DNA from: Ryuthela nishihirai
Lineage: Eukaryota > Arthropoda > Arachnida > Araneae > Heptathelidae
Length of the DNA stretch: 64,000 bases
Assembly (NCBI GenBank): GCA_038380435.1
Contig: JAWZYU010000018.1
Span: forward strand, 51,919,751 to 51,983,750
Direction of reading: 5' to 3'
The notes beneath the pieces were generated by a model. The model did no database searches. It had not been told where the DNA came from and was given only the letters and a program-made list of their open reading frames with translations. The position numbers and the translations under genes were made by a program. Positions 21,790 through 33,445 of the stretch are shown piece by piece. Positions within the stretch are counted from its first letter, which is position 1. Every line of letters begins with the position of its first letter.

Positions 21790-24175
21790 TGATACATGGC
21801 ATACTGGGATTCGGTTTTCTAATGCGCGGTTGTGTTTTTTTAAACGGATGCAAAGATTCGATTTTCTAATGCACGGATTTTTTTCTAAACGGATGCAAGG
21901 ATTCGATTTTCTAATGCGCGGATTATTTTCTAAACGGATGCAAGGATTCGATTTTCCAATACACGGATTTTTTATTCTAAACGGATGCAAGGATTCGATT
22001 TTCTAATGCACGGATTTTTTTCTAAACAGATGCAAGGATTCGATTTTCTAATGCACGGATTTTTTTTCTAAACGGATCCAAGGATTCGATTTTCTAATGC
22101 GCGGATTTATTTTTTCCAAACGGATGCAAGGATTCGATTTTCTAATGCACGGATTTTTTTCTAAAACAGGTGCAAGGATTCGATTTTCTAATGCACGGAT
22201 TTATTTCTAAACAGATGCAAGGATTCGATTTTCTAATACACGGTTTTTTTGTCTTAATGGATGCAAGAAGCCGATTTTCTAATGCACGGATTATTTTTTT
22301 CTAAACGGATGCAAGGATTCGATTTTCTAATGCGCGGATTTATTTTTTCTCAACGGATGCAAGGATTCGGTTTTCTAATGCACGAATTTTTTTTTTCTTA
22401 ATGGATGCAAGGATTCGATTTTTTTTCTAATGAACGGAATTTTTTTTACTTAATGGATGCAAGGATTCGATTTTCTAATGCACGGATTTTTTTTAATGGA
22501 TGCAAGGATTCGAGTTTCTTTTCTAATGAACGGATTTTTTTTACTTAATGGATGCAAGGATTCGATTTTCTAATGGACGGATTTTTTTTCTTATTGGATG
22601 CATGGATTCGATTTTCTAATGCACGGATTTTTTTTCGTTAATGGATGCAAGGATTCGATTTTCTTTTCTAATGAACGGATTTTTTTTACTTAATGGATGC
22701 AAGGATTCGATTTTCTAATGGACGGATTTTTTTTCTTAATTGATGCATGGATTCGATTTTCTTTTCTAATGAACGGATTTTTTTTACTTAATGGATGCAA
22801 GGATTCGATTTTCTAATGCGCGAATTTTTTTTTTCTAACGTATACAATGATTCGATTTTCTAATACACGGATTTTTTTTCTAAACAGATGCAAGGATTCG
22901 ATTTTCTAATGCGCTGATTGTTTTCTAAACGTATGCAAGGATTCGATTTTCTAATGCGCGGATTTTTTTTAATGCATGCAAGGATTCGAGTTTCTTTTCT
23001 AATGAACGGATTTTTTTTACTTAATGGATGCAAGGATTCGATTTTCTAATGGACGGATTTTTTTTCTTATTGGATGCATGGATTCGATTTTCTAATGCAC
23101 GGATTTTTTTTCGTTAATGGATGCAAGGATTCGATTTTCTAATGGACGGATTTTTTTTCTTAATGGATGCATGGATTCGATTTTCTTTTCTAATGAACGG
23201 ATTTTTTTTACTTAATGGATGCAAGGATTCGATTTTCTAATGCGCGAATTTTTTTTTCTAACGTATGCAATGATTCGATTTTCTAATACACGGATTTTTT
23301 TCTAAACAGATGCAAGGATTCGATTTTCTAATGCGCTGATTGTTTTCTAAACGGATGCAAGGATTCGATTTTCTAACGCACGGATTTTTTTCTAAACGGA
23401 TGCAAGGATTCGATTTTCTAATGCGCGGATTTATTTTTTCTAACGTATGCAATGATTCGATTTTCTAATACACGGATTTTTTTCTAAACGGATGCCAGGA
23501 TGCGATTTTCTAATACGCGGATTGTTTTCTAAACGGATGCAAGAATTCGATTTTCTAATGCACGGATTTATTTTTTCTAAACGGATGCAAGGATTCGATT
23601 TTCTAATGCACGGATTTATTTTTTCTAAATGGATGCAAGGATTCGATTTTCTAATGCACGGATTTTTTTCTTCTTAATGAATGCAAGGATTTGATTTTCT
23701 AATGCGCGGATTTATTTTTTCTGAACGGATGCCAGGATGCGATTTTCTAATGCGCGGATTGTTTTGAAAACGGATGCAAGGATTCGATTTTCTAATGCGC
23801 GGATTGTTTCCAAACGGATGCAAGGATTCGATTTTCTAATGTGCGGATTATTTTTTTCTAAACGGATGCAAGGATTCGATTTTCTAATGCGCGGATTTAT
23901 TTTTTCTAAACGGATGCAAGGATTCGATTTTCTAATGCGCGGATTTATTTTTTCTAAGCGGACGCAAGGATTCGATTTTCTAATGCACGGATTTTTTTCT
24001 AAACGGATGCAAGGATTCGATTTTCTAACGCGCGGATTTTTTTTCTAAACGGATGCAAGGATTCGAGTTTCTAATGGACGGATTTTTTTCCTTAATGAAT
24101 GCAAGGATTCGATTTTCTAATGCACGGATTTTTTTTTCTTAATGGATGCAAGGATTCGATTTTCTAATGCGCGGA
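21790..24175. repeat. Satellite array, unit about 45 bp
   Basis: Around 50 tandem units built on GGATGCAAGGATTCGATTTT then CTAATGCRCGGATT and a T-rich spacer of variable length. Most variation is in the T run. Where units are exactly 45 or 48 bp the frame stays open: antisense 21784-21990 and 23258-23452 give repeats of NPCIRKSNPCIRLEK, and sense 23737-24048 gives FDFLMRGFIFSKRMQG. No flanking gene signals exist, so these are not called as proteins. An internal block of over 400 bp is duplicated. Confidence 0.95.
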
Positions 24176-25119
24176 ACAGAGGAGTGGGGTGGGGTGCGAG
24201 AAATACGTCATTGCAAGCATACACCCTACGTTTGCGAAAACCACATACCTCTGTGGTGTGGAGAATTGTCCGTATTTGAATTATTGCGATCGCGGCGAAA
24301 ATTTTAGAATGAAGTATGAATTAAGAAAAAAGCGTGAATTAGTCTTCGCCGAGTGCCGATAACTACTTTGCAGAGCACTCATCATCTATCTGAGTTGTGT
24401 GCATAGATAGCGACCGAGGGAGGTGGAGTTGTTTAAGACTCAATTGCGTAAGTCTGCGGCACAACAAATTTACAGCCTCATTCGTCCAGAGCGGTGATTA
24501 AATCAAGCGGCCCGCAGCAATGCTCGCTCCTCTGTGGTAAATCCTAGGCCATCCGTGCACGTGAGTGGCAGCGGTATTAGCGGCAGTCGCTGTCAAATAG
24601 CGCGTGAGTGAGACATGGAGCTGGCGGCAAGGATAACTGGGCCGTTGCTGCGCGGGAGGGCGCGTTCTTGTAATTCCATCCTCCGCAGCGGGGGTCCCTC
24701 GTCCCCTGATGTCAGGCGGCGCACGAGTTAGAGAGCTCGGGAAGGGGAAGAGAACGGAGAGCAAGATCAATGGAGACGAGAGCAGACATGGTCCTGTTTG
24801 TTCGCCTCTGTCCAGAGAAAGGAAGCTGGCCTAGCAGGAAGAAGAAAACTTACCAACCCTGGCTGGCAGTGCCATCCATCAGAGCACTCGCCAGTGGCCA
24901 CCGTTCTTCCTTCAGGCGACCAGCGGCGTGCTCAAGCTCTTTGCGAGAGCTTACTATAGCCAGTGGCGGCGGGTTACCTGGTTACAGGAGATTATACTTA
25001 GTTCCTATCCCTTACAGCACTGAAACGAGTAATTTTAGAAATTTAAAAACCCGTTTTAAAGTAGAATAAAAGGTGACGATTTAGCAATAGATCCGACGAA
25101 ATTCTAAACATTGAGTAAG
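24176..25119. other. CpG-rich, non-repetitive stretch
   Basis: Compared with the AT-rich surroundings this stretch has many CpG dinucleotides (clusters at 24290-24360, 24500-24720 and 24880-24970) and no recognised repeat. It could hold a promoter or 5' exon. An AAG then GTAAGA splice-donor-like site sits at about 25117-25125. No coding sequence is recognised, and the open frames at 24498-24770 and 24770-25069 have no known domain. Confidence 0.3.
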
Positions 25120-25837
25120 GTAAGAAAATACGAAGAGCGTAAATCTTCGAACAGCGCCATGCCAATATAAAAAACTGAGGATATAAATATGAAATTTAAA
25201 ACAAGACTGGCAATGTACGCAAAACTGTCTCAGTTTTTCTTCCATAAAAATTTTATGATTCTTTCCATGTCAAAATCAAACACTTTTCTAGAGTAACTAT
25301 AAAATTCCGTTTTGAAGAAAAAAAGTAATCGGCACATCTAAATAAACATCTGCCATTCCTGTCTGAGACTAGGCCACTATTTACAAATTCTGCAGTTTTA
25401 CCCACGTCACAAGCTACTATTCAGGCGGCAGCGTTTAATATGTCATATACCTTATGCCGGAAGTGCAGCAGGGTTCCTTATTTACCGAGATTCACATATT
25501 TATTTGCTTGTATTGCGTTTATATTTTTAAAACTAACGTTTATAACTCATAAAGATTAAGAAAACTATAGTGACTTGATGACTGCTCTTGGCGTCCACCC
25601 AATGACCACTGTATTTAGGAGCATATAAGAGAGATTCGAATTTTAATCTTCTCAATTTCTTCAACCGGCTCTTGTGTTTTCTTTAAGACGAGTGAGAGGT
25701 AAATTCAAGATCTCAATCAAATCTAAATATTGATACTAGTAGCTACAATATTAGTTCAATACTTGAAGCGTTTCGAAGCAAACAGGATGACATTTAGAAG
25801 AGAATAAAGTTGAGGAAAGGCTAAGTGATTCAGAGGA
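25120..25837. other. AT-rich spacer
   Basis: No supported feature. Confidence 0.4.
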
Positions 25838-25985
25838 AGAAAAAAACGGGGAGGGGAGTGCCGGATCCAGCCGAAAAATGTAGAAAGGGGGAGATGGGCA
25901 AGAGACTAGATTTCTATTGTATCATAACATTTTCCCTTCCGTTTAAGGGGTCTTTTAAAAATTCTTGAAAACTGCTTTAAACAAT
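25838..25985 (-). repeat. Dispersed repeat, family C copy
   Basis: The inverted version contains CATAACATTTTCCCTTCCG and TTTTAAAAATTCTTGAAAA. The outer end reads GGAGTGCCGGATCCAGCCG, possibly the element terminus. Confidence 0.6.
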
Positions 25986-26033
25986 CATGTCTAATCATTT
26001 TTGACTCCATACCCTTACTAGTATTCTCAAAGG

Positions 26034-26110
26034 TGTGGGGTGAGGAGGGGCTGGGAGAGGAGGGACTGGGAGAGGAGGGGTGGGGAGAGGAGGGGTGGGA
26101 GAGAAGGGGC
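26034..26110. repeat. G-rich tandem repeat
   Basis: About five imperfect units of GGGAGAGGAGGGG and similar, purine-only on the plus strand. Several GGG or GGGG runs in close series could form a G-quadruplex or triplex. Confidence 0.75.
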
Positions 26111-26296
26111 ATGGTCCCGTTCTTCTGTCCCTGGAAGCAAGAAATCCTTTGGAACTGCTGAAAATCAAAATTATCATTATACGGGCTGCTTGAAATAGCC
26201 TTCTACGTTTTTGTAAAGTTTAATGATTATTGCTTTCATTTTAATCAGCTTGAATTAACTTTCCAGAATGAATTATTTCACGTTGGTTTGATCTAG

Positions 26297-26367
26297 TCGT
26301 CTCGGTAGCCGAGTGGTTACCGTTCTTGGTTACGGATCAAAGGGACCCGGTTAAAGTATAAATGCTT
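26297..26367 (+). mobile_element. SINE-B head fragment
   Basis: GTAGCCGAGTGGTTACCG and TACGGATCAAAGGGACCCGG match the SINE-B tRNA-like head. The B box is damaged and the body is absent. Confidence 0.6.
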
Positions 26368-26735
26368 CCTTCTGCTATTCCTTATCTATACCCTTTTTTA
26401 TTTTTGGTCGCCTCAAGCGACCGTACCTCTTATTTTCATCTCGAACAATATTAATATCTTTGTGACTCTGAGCATATTTTTTCTGCTTCCATATTTAAAA
26501 CAAAATCTTTAGTAACAGGGTTTTAAAATTGCTATTCTCCCAAAGTTATGCAAAGACCTTATCACTTTACATTCATGGTATGTTTGAATTGAAATTAGAG
26601 CAAGCCTATAACTTTAACAGTTATTAGTATTCCGTCCAAGTGTCCACGTGGAATGTTTGTGTTGTTGGGTCGGCCCTGAAGCTCTGCCATCAACATTTCT
26701 AGGATGAATAAACTGCTTAATGTATTCGTTTAAAG
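26368..26735. other. AT-rich spacer
   Basis: No supported feature. Confidence 0.4.
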
Positions 26736-26736
26736 C

Positions 26737-26830
26737 ATGGGTTCTTAACCTGGGTGTTTGCATCCCTAACGGGGAGTGTGTGTGTGGGGGGGGGGGGGGG
26801 CAATAAAGTTCAGGAGTGCGAGGAAAATAT
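26737..26830 (+). mobile_element. Possible hAT-type MITE left end
   Basis: CATGGGTTCTTAACCTGGG resembles a terminal sequence of non-autonomous hAT elements and the end of the element at 55298. It is followed by a GT tract and a G run. No right end or TSD found. Confidence 0.3.
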
Positions 26831-27040
26831 TTGAAATTAAGATTTTCCTTGTTTCTCAGCTAGTTATGACTATAACTATGACTATAGTGAGGATCATTCA
26901 GGGCGAAACTTAATTGTTTTCAGCTAATTATTAGTATTAAGTCACATGTTAACAGGATATCTCCTCTGATACTCCATTGTTGTTTTATAATACTTTTTTC
27001 ACTTTATTTGTTTTTAAAAATAAACCGAGACACCTTTAAC

Positions 27041-27088
27041 TTTTTAGAGGAAAAATTGTCTTGAGTCGCATGCGATACGAACCCACGA
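27041..27088 (-). repeat. Inverted repeat, left arm with tRNA-like head
   Basis: The left arm pairs with 27214-27257. Read on the minus strand, the stretch 27062-27135 looks tRNA-like: GGTGGCTCAGCGGTCAGAGT (A-box-like), then GTGGGTTCGTATC (B-box-like). I take it as a tRNA-derived retroposon head, not a functional tRNA, because acceptor pairing is poor. Confidence 0.5.
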
Positions 27089-27213
27089 TTTTCTAATAAC
27101 ATATCAGCTACTCTGACCGCTGAGCCACCTCTCGCTGATCAAGATCTCCTCTAATTGATGTTATGAACTTTCTACTTGCGGTATACAATTTTCTGTGTCT
27201 AATGAAGTCTTTG

Positions 27214-27257
27214 TCGTGGTTCGTATCTCACAGGGCTCAAGACAATTCCTCCTAAAA
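27214..27257 (+). repeat. Inverted repeat, right arm
   Basis: CGTGGTTCGTATCTCACAGG and CTCAAGACAATTCCTCCTAA form the reverse complement of the left arm with a few mismatches, separated by about 125 bp. Confidence 0.6.
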
Positions 27258-27261
27258 TTGA

Positions 27262-27880
27262 TACTGAAGTTAAACTAAGAGTTATACCTTTCTTGACAGT
27301 TGAACAGAAAGGTCGAAGAATTTCTTCATTTTAACGAATCAATATGCTGCCTTAATGATTTATCCAACTCAGAAAGAATTATTTAATTTTCTCTAAATAA
27401 TACCAAATCAAAACAAAAATGTCTATACACGAACAGATGACTATTTGATAACAATAGCTCGTTTTTAAATAAAAAAGTACACTGCCTGTAAAAGAGACTT
27501 CGCCTCAAGACATTAACGTATTACAGGAAAGCCCTGCCATCAATGACTAAGCAATATGATGAGATGAAACGTTTTTGACAACAGTGTTTCTTTTCTTTTT
27601 ATTAAAACCTTCATTTCTTGTTCAGTCTCGTTAAATTTGCCATAAGTATCATACTAAGTCCTGTAATGTTTAATGCAATTATAACTTTTAAGAAGGCCGG
27701 AAATGTAACTATTTGTAAAACAGACCTGACGTTTAGTTTTTTCTAAGACTAACCATTTCCTACCCTTCTCCTACTCATGATATCATAGAGATGACATAAC
27801 GGGACTGGGATGGCTATAATGACTTAAGCCACTTCATTGCCAAAATGCAGCAACTTTTAAATAATGCTTATCTTTCTATT
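27262..27880. other. AT-rich spacer
   Basis: No supported feature. Confidence 0.4.
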
Positions 27881-27886
27881 TTTGAG

Positions 27887-28082
27887 CCGTCCCATGGCCG
27901 AGTGGTTAGCGCGCTTGGCTACTTGATCAAAGAGACCTGGGTTCGAGTCCCTGGTAAGGCATGGATGTATGTGTCGTTTTTCTGCTGAGGTCCTGCCATC
28001 CTTTTAGAATCTTCTACCATGGCATATAAACTGACAGGCTCCTGTCAGACCTCTGGGCAAGCAGCTGCTTGAGGGGTATTAA
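27887..28082 (+). mobile_element. SINE-B, full length
   Basis: Head GCCGTCCCATGGCCGAGTGG, hairpin CTGACAGGCTCCTGTCAG intact, and GCAAGCAGCTGCTTGAGGGG with one G deleted before GTATTAAACA. Confidence 0.92.
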
Positions 28083-28084
28083 AC

Positions 28085-29540
28085 AAAAATTCTATTTATG
28101 CATTTAATGAATATACAAATTTCCTTAACTCCGCATATATACTGAACTAATATTGTTGATCGATATCATCGAGATTTAGATAAATTTAGTTGAGTTCTTT
28201 ATCTTTAGCTGCACTTTTCCGTAAAAAGGTTCTTGGTCTTTCACACTGGATGGACTTGACTATAGGCCATCCAATGTTCTCTTTACTCTTTAAAAAGTCA
28301 CGTGTTTAGTTCAGGTCCACTACCCCAGGTCGGGTTACACGACGTCTATTGACATCTAAGGAAAGGTAAAGCTTCAGAATGACCTCCAAGAGATGACGAA
28401 AGCTACTTCGTTTATTGCAACGATGTAACGCACAGAACCCGCATGTGATTTGCATAAAGGACTCCGCTGAAAACGGAGAGGCAAATAGTTGTAATAGGTG
28501 CAAAAATAGTACCGCTCAACTCTAAATCAGCAACCTGTAGAATGCTAATTTTCAAAGTTAGAGAGCTTGGAAACTGAGCATGTAGAAAAAGATTCCCGGA
28601 TTCGTTTAGTTAGTACTGTGTTAAATGAGAGCATCTGAGAACAATGCTGAAGTGTAGGAAATTCCATGTTGGCCTACAGAAACGTTTTCGATAGATGTGC
28701 TGAAACGAATCGTTAAGGGTGACGTCACTTTACATGTGTATTAAAAATGCGGTGTAATGCGTGCGTGCGACCAAATAAAAAGTGTGTGTGGCAAATGTTC
28801 CTCTCATATCCATTTTCAACTTCCGTGAAAACCTGTTATGAAAACTGGGTTGGGCATGCTACTAAATCATGTAGTAGGAATCATAATTTCTGTTTGAATC
28901 CGTGTTCCCGAAATTATAGCGATGTCTCAGCCTGCGCCATTATCTCCTAGCACTGACTCTGTAATAGGTTTCTCACAAGATTAAGCGGTAGTCAGTCAGT
29001 CGATAGCAGTGTCCTTCTCGAAAAACAAAACTCGTCTCCAGGTTGTAATGTTCTGGTGACCTTAAAGCAGCGGTGATAATGCCATAAATCACAGAACTCG
29101 CAACGCCCTTAGCAATCGTTACAACCAACCAGACGTTAGAGTAGAAATGGGAAAAACTCTTGTAACATGGCAGATAAAATAAAGACAAGAGAGGTTGCTA
29201 TGCAATTAAAGCGTAAAAGGAAAGCGCCAGGTATCATTTCATTATCCTTGGTTCCTGAAGAAATGGGAATTAAGCAAAGTATAAATTTTCATGAGTCGAA
29301 GGAGTAATATGAGACGCTTATTTTTTGATTAACTAATTTTTTGGGACCGATTAACAACTATTGATCTACTAGTATTCTTTCATAAAGAGAAAATAATGAA
29401 AAAAAAATATTCACAGAAGATTGAATGTTTTTTCTGCATCTTCAGTCACTGTTTTCTTTCTCTTTCAGTTTTAGATCCTCTCAATTCAAGATTTTGATTA
29501 TAGGATAGAGAAATGCTTTCAGTTGTCCCTATTGGAGCCA
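28085..29540. other. Long unique stretch without recognised features
   Basis: A short segment near 28240-28290 (CTGGATGGACTTGACTATAG) vaguely resembles the SINE-A middle. The sense open frame at 28747-28950 is cysteine-rich (several C residues and two SRN words) but lacks a signal peptide and any recognised family. No gene is called. Confidence 0.35.
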
Positions 29541-29544
29541 GAAT

Positions 29545-29724
29545 AACGTGGAGAGGATTCAATTCTTTATCATTGAGTCGCAATTTGGTGCACAGTGGGG
29601 AGAAATGGCCAGGTCACAAGGATCCCAAGGATTCAGAAAGAGTTGGGGAGTTGTTAGGAGACAGAAGCCTCTTGTCAAGGATATCCAGCATGTTCTCTAA
29701 CCTGCATAGGATGTGGCTCTCCTG
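29545..29724 (-). mobile_element. SINE-A, old copy, 3' part
   Basis: A diverged inverted copy (ATGGCCAGGTCACAAGGATC, then GGCTCTCCTGTA) is cut at TA by the palindromic MITE. It resumes at 30324. Confidence 0.75.
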
Positions 29725-29726
29725 TA

Positions 29727-30321
29727 CAGTCGCTCAAAAAAGTATCCGAACACTGTGGTTGATTACAGAATTCAGAAAAATATCTGGCAACGAAAAAATA
29801 TCTGGCAACCTTCGTGTCACGTGACACGAAGGTTTGCCAAATCACTAATTTCTAAAAAAAAATCGTTGCCAGATATTTTTTCTGAATTCTGTAATCAACC
29901 ATAATGTTCGGATACTTTTTTAATATATATAATGCGTATGAATATATAATGCAATGAATATGGAGCGTGTGCAGTTACCGTTCACAGCAAACTGGACCGG
30001 TTGCGGTTAATGTTCACAGCACATTGGATCGTGTGAGCTCACAAAGACCTGGATCGGCTCACTCACGGAAATATTGAGCGTGTGCAGTTACCGTTCACAG
30101 CAAACTGGAGCGTGTGCAGTAACTGCACACTCTCCAGTTTGCTGTGAACGGTAACTGGAGCGTGTACAGTTGCTGTACACGCTCCAGATATTTTTCCTGA
30201 ATTCTGTAATCACGTGACACGAAGGTTGCCAGATCACTAATTTCTAAAAAAAATCGTTGCCAGATATTTTTTCAGAATTCTGTAATCAACCTTAGTGTTC
30301 GGATACTTTTTTGAGCGACTG
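29727..30321 (+). mobile_element. Palindromic MITE, long form (595 bp)
   Basis: The structure matches 10412-11023, with CAGTCGCTC and GAGCGACTG ends and TA at both borders (29725-29726 and 30322-30323). It sits inside an old SINE-A, at the TA of the CTGTAC in the core, so it is younger than that SINE. Confidence 0.88.
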
Positions 30322-30323
30322 TA

Positions 30324-30470
30324 CTCTGGGGCCATCGGTGTCCCCTTTCTCATAGATGGTAGAAAGAGAGATAGAGAAGATAAATTTTAACCTAGCACAG
30401 TTGAGAATCGAATCTGAGAACACCAGATTACAAGTTCGGCGAGCCTAAGACTGAGCCAACTCCCGTCTCT
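30324..30470 (-). mobile_element. SINE-A, old copy, 5' part
   Basis: The GGGGCCATCGGTGTCCCC stretch, diverged B-box region (GAGAATCGAATCTGAGAAC) and A-box region (GACTGAGCCAACTCC) complete the copy interrupted at 29725. Confidence 0.75.
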
Positions 30471-30552
30471 CTGTAACAAGGGGTCATGCCACCGTGAAGA
30501 AACTCAATAACAGGCACGAAGGAGAAAAACAAAATAGCAATCGTATAAAGTA

Positions 30553-30994
30553 CAGTCGCTCAAAAAAGTATCCGAACACTATGGTTGATTACAGAATTCA
30601 GAAAAAATATCTGGCAACGATTTTTTTAGAAATTAGTGATCTGGCAACCTTCGTGTCACGTGATTACAGAATTCAGGAAAAATATCTGGAGCGTGTACAG
30701 CAACTGTACACGCTCCAGTTACCGTTCACAGCAAACTGGAGCGTGTGCAGTTACTGCACACGCTCCAGTTTGCTGTGAACGGTAACTGCACACGCTCCAG
30801 TTTGCTGTGAACGGTAACTGCACACGCTCCAGTTTGCTGTGAACGGTAACTGCACACACTCAATATTTCCGTGAGTGAGCCCACACGATCCAGGTCTTTG
30901 TGAGCTCACACGATCCAATGTGCTGTGAACATTAACCGCAACCGCTCCAGTTTGCTGTGAACGGTAATATTTCCGTGAATGAGCCCACACGATC
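30553..30994 (-). mobile_element. Palindromic MITE, incomplete inverted copy
   Basis: Only one terminal sequence is present (CAGTCGCTC at 30553, preceded by TA). The order of internal segments is the reverse of the copies at 10412 and 29727. The GC-rich CAGTTTGCTGTGAACGGTAA motif is repeated at least four times here. The copy ends at GAGCCCACACGATC. Confidence 0.8.
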
Positions 30995-31020
30995 TAGTAT
31001 CAAAATAATATGACCACCTA

Positions 31021-31160
31021 CAGTCGCTCAAAAAAGTATTCGAACGTTATGGTTGATTACAGAATTCAGAAAAAATATCTGGCATCGATTTTTTTTAGAA
31101 ATTAGTGATCTGGCAACTTCGTGTCACGAAGGTTGCCAGATCACTAATTTCTAAATAAAT
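31021..31160 (+). mobile_element. Palindromic MITE, half copy
   Basis: TA plus CAGTCGCTC at 31019-31029, then the short-form hairpin arm. It stops within the right arm at CACTAATTTCTAAATAAATT. The distal end is missing. Confidence 0.8.
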
Positions 31161-31184
31161 TGTGCGATGAAGGGTCTTACTTAT

Positions 31185-31475
31185 ATGTTCCCAGATTCAA
31201 GAGGATCTGAAATAGAGATTTTCTGCCTTCGGGGATAAAGAGGACAGCGATGTGTTTGGAAATGTCTTAGTCCATCACATGGGATGTTAAACTCTGTCTC
31301 TGTGTGCAGAAGAGTCTTACGCTCTTCATGTTAGAGAATAAGCCGGATGATCTTGATGCAGGAATCCATCTCTCTTCTTACAGTTGTTCACTGGATCCCT
31401 TTCCCCTACAGAGTTCAGAAGCTTGGGATCCTTATGACTTTGCAAGATCTCATTCAAATCTGAGAAGTAAAAGAA
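31185..31475 (+). mobile_element. SINE-A, very old copy
   Basis: Still alignable through GGACAGCGATGTGTTTGGAA, CATGGGATGTTAAACTCTG and TTCATGTTAGAGAATAAGCC. The head is barely recognisable. Confidence 0.6.
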
Positions 31476-31479
31476 CTTT

Positions 31480-32028
31480 TTTTCCATCCGGACCTGGTCA
31501 CTTTTGCTTGAGAGATGATTTTTTACTTTTCATCTTACTTAACTGCCTAGTGGCTCTTTTTCCAAATACGTTATCAGCATTTTTTTTGGTTACGACATCT
31601 AAACACCACTCCTCAAGCATGACGATGTCCATTACACTAAAAGTTATGTCTAATGTTCGTAAAAAAATTTCAAATATTTAAAAATAGGAATTTGAAAAAA
31701 TCGACCTTTGAGATTTACGGTTATGAGTGTGTTTGTTGGTATTCTCAACTCAAAAGAAATTTATCCCATGCCGTCTGCCTCTGTATATGGATTTTAGCGA
31801 CTGAGCGTTCCAATAATGTACCACCATTTTTTTACTTATTAGTTGACTTCTTTTTAAATCTTTACGCATTTATTACCTATGTTTTATTCTTTAGAAATAT
31901 TCAGAAAACCTAAAAAATTATTCCCTTCCCCCCAAAGATATTTTTTAGAATTCGCTTTGCGTATCTGCTGAGGTACGTTAGTAATCTAGTTCTAGTTTTC
32001 TACGTTATGTTAGTCCTTAGTACGTTTG
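31480..32028. other. AT-rich spacer
   Basis: No supported gene. The sense open frame at 31653-31913 shows no known domain. Confidence 0.4.
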
Positions 32029-32029
32029 T

Positions 32030-32208
32030 CCATTGCACGTTTAGAGAACAAAATGGATGCCCTTGATGGTAGACTACCATCTGTCTCCTAGCAACTGTCT
32101 AGAGGGTTCATATCCCCTAAAAAATCTGAGTCCCTGCGGTCCTTGTGACCTGCCCATTTAGCGCAATGTGTGCAGAAAAGGTGCTGCTCACAGGGAAAAC
32201 AATCCAAC
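32030..32208 (+). mobile_element. SINE-A 3' half, old
   Basis: Begins at TTGCACGTTTAGAGAAC in the core and ends GGGAAAACAATCCAAC. It is probably a 5'-truncated insertion, but no TSD is visible. Confidence 0.7.
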
Positions 32209-32611
32209 TTTTCTCTACACCGAGAAGAATAACCAGGTTCAGCGAATAACAAAGTTTTTAAGCCCACGAAAAAAAAAGCTGCCAACATTTGAAGGAACAT
32301 TACGTCATTGAACTCAGGCATGAGGTGAATGGGATTTGTCGGAGGGAGGGAATATAACCTTTTCCTCCTTAAAGAATTTCTTGATACTAATGGGACTTTG
32401 TCACGGCAGACAATTTGTGGCGCAGTGTACTGGATGAGAAATTCTGATCTAGTCAGCAATGCACGAGAATGGTAGTAGAGTGAGTTTCAGAGGTTGGAGA
32501 AGAGAAGTATTCGGGTCTGGACTATGACGGACTGAACCGAGAGCTCTTCACTCACGGTTCGAATAGCAGAGAAGATTTCAGACTCGGGATCGAATAACAT
32601 AGAATACTTCT

Positions 32612-32990
32612 GTTTGGTTAGGTTGTTTTACCTCTGAGAGGCACTTTGTGCACACAATGGGCTAAATGGCTAGGTCACAAGGACTCCAATGTCTCAGAGA
32701 AAGTTGAGAAATGGAAGCCACTTGACAGCTGTTAGAAGACATGTGGTATTCCCATAAGCAGCCGATCCAGCGTGATCTTTAACGTGCATAAGGTATGGCT
32801 CTCCTGTACACTGCGCCATGACTTATCGTACTATAAGACGGATAGCGTCTTTCCGAGCCCATCGGTGTCCCATTTTTCATCGAGAGAAGGGTTGGAGAAG
32901 ATAAATGTAAACGCTGGCACAGTTGGGACTCGAACATGGGAACTGTAGAGTGAGGAGCCTGGCTCGCTGCCTCGTGAGATAACTCCCAAC
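32612..32990 (-). mobile_element. SINE-A, old copy
   Basis: An inverted, near full-length, diverged copy. GGTTAGGTTGTTTTACCTC at one end and the head (GGGACTCGAACATGGGAACT) at the other. Confidence 0.8.
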
Positions 32991-33034
32991 CGTCAGATTA
33001 AGGGGTAGGGGGGGAGTCAGTGTTGTTTCGTTTT

Positions 33035-33445
33035 AACTAATTAAATATTGGATAATTATACATATAAAACATTATATGCAAAATTAACAACAATCTTGAA
33101 ATGTGAAAAATTTCTTAAAAAATCAACGACAATGTTTAAATGCGAAAAACTATATATGAAATTAGCAATAATTTTTAGATGTGGGAGATTGCATAAAAAA
33201 TTAACAACAATCTTTAAGTGCAAAAAATTACATAAAAATTAACAACAATCTTTGAATGCGAAAAACTACTAAAAATTAGAAATAATCTTTAAATGTGAAA
33301 TATTCCATACAATTAAATTTTGAGTATGCATGGAAAGAAAGAGTGTTGCTCTGTGGAATGGGAGCTCTATCTCTGTTGTCGGCATCGCCGCGCGATACTC
33401 TGTCTTCAAATAAATGCACGGGGAGCGATTTTCAAAAACGTGAAA
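33035..33445 (+). repeat. Duplicated segment with about 38 bp sub-repeats, copy 1
   Basis: Six or seven imperfect units of ATTAACAACAATCTTTAAAT plus GCGAAAAA-type words are followed by TTTTGAGTATGCATGGAAAG and CTGTCTTCAAATAAATGCAC. The same order occurs at 33895-34140 with fewer units. Confidence 0.65.

Noticed and set aside
21784..24048. Repeat proteins encoded by the 45 bp satellite
   Set aside because: Open only where the T run keeps the frame, on both strands, without start context or domain. Noted as a finding to test, not as a gene.
28747..28950. Small cysteine-rich open frame
   Set aside because: No signal peptide, no cysteine spacing of a known family and no splice or promoter support.
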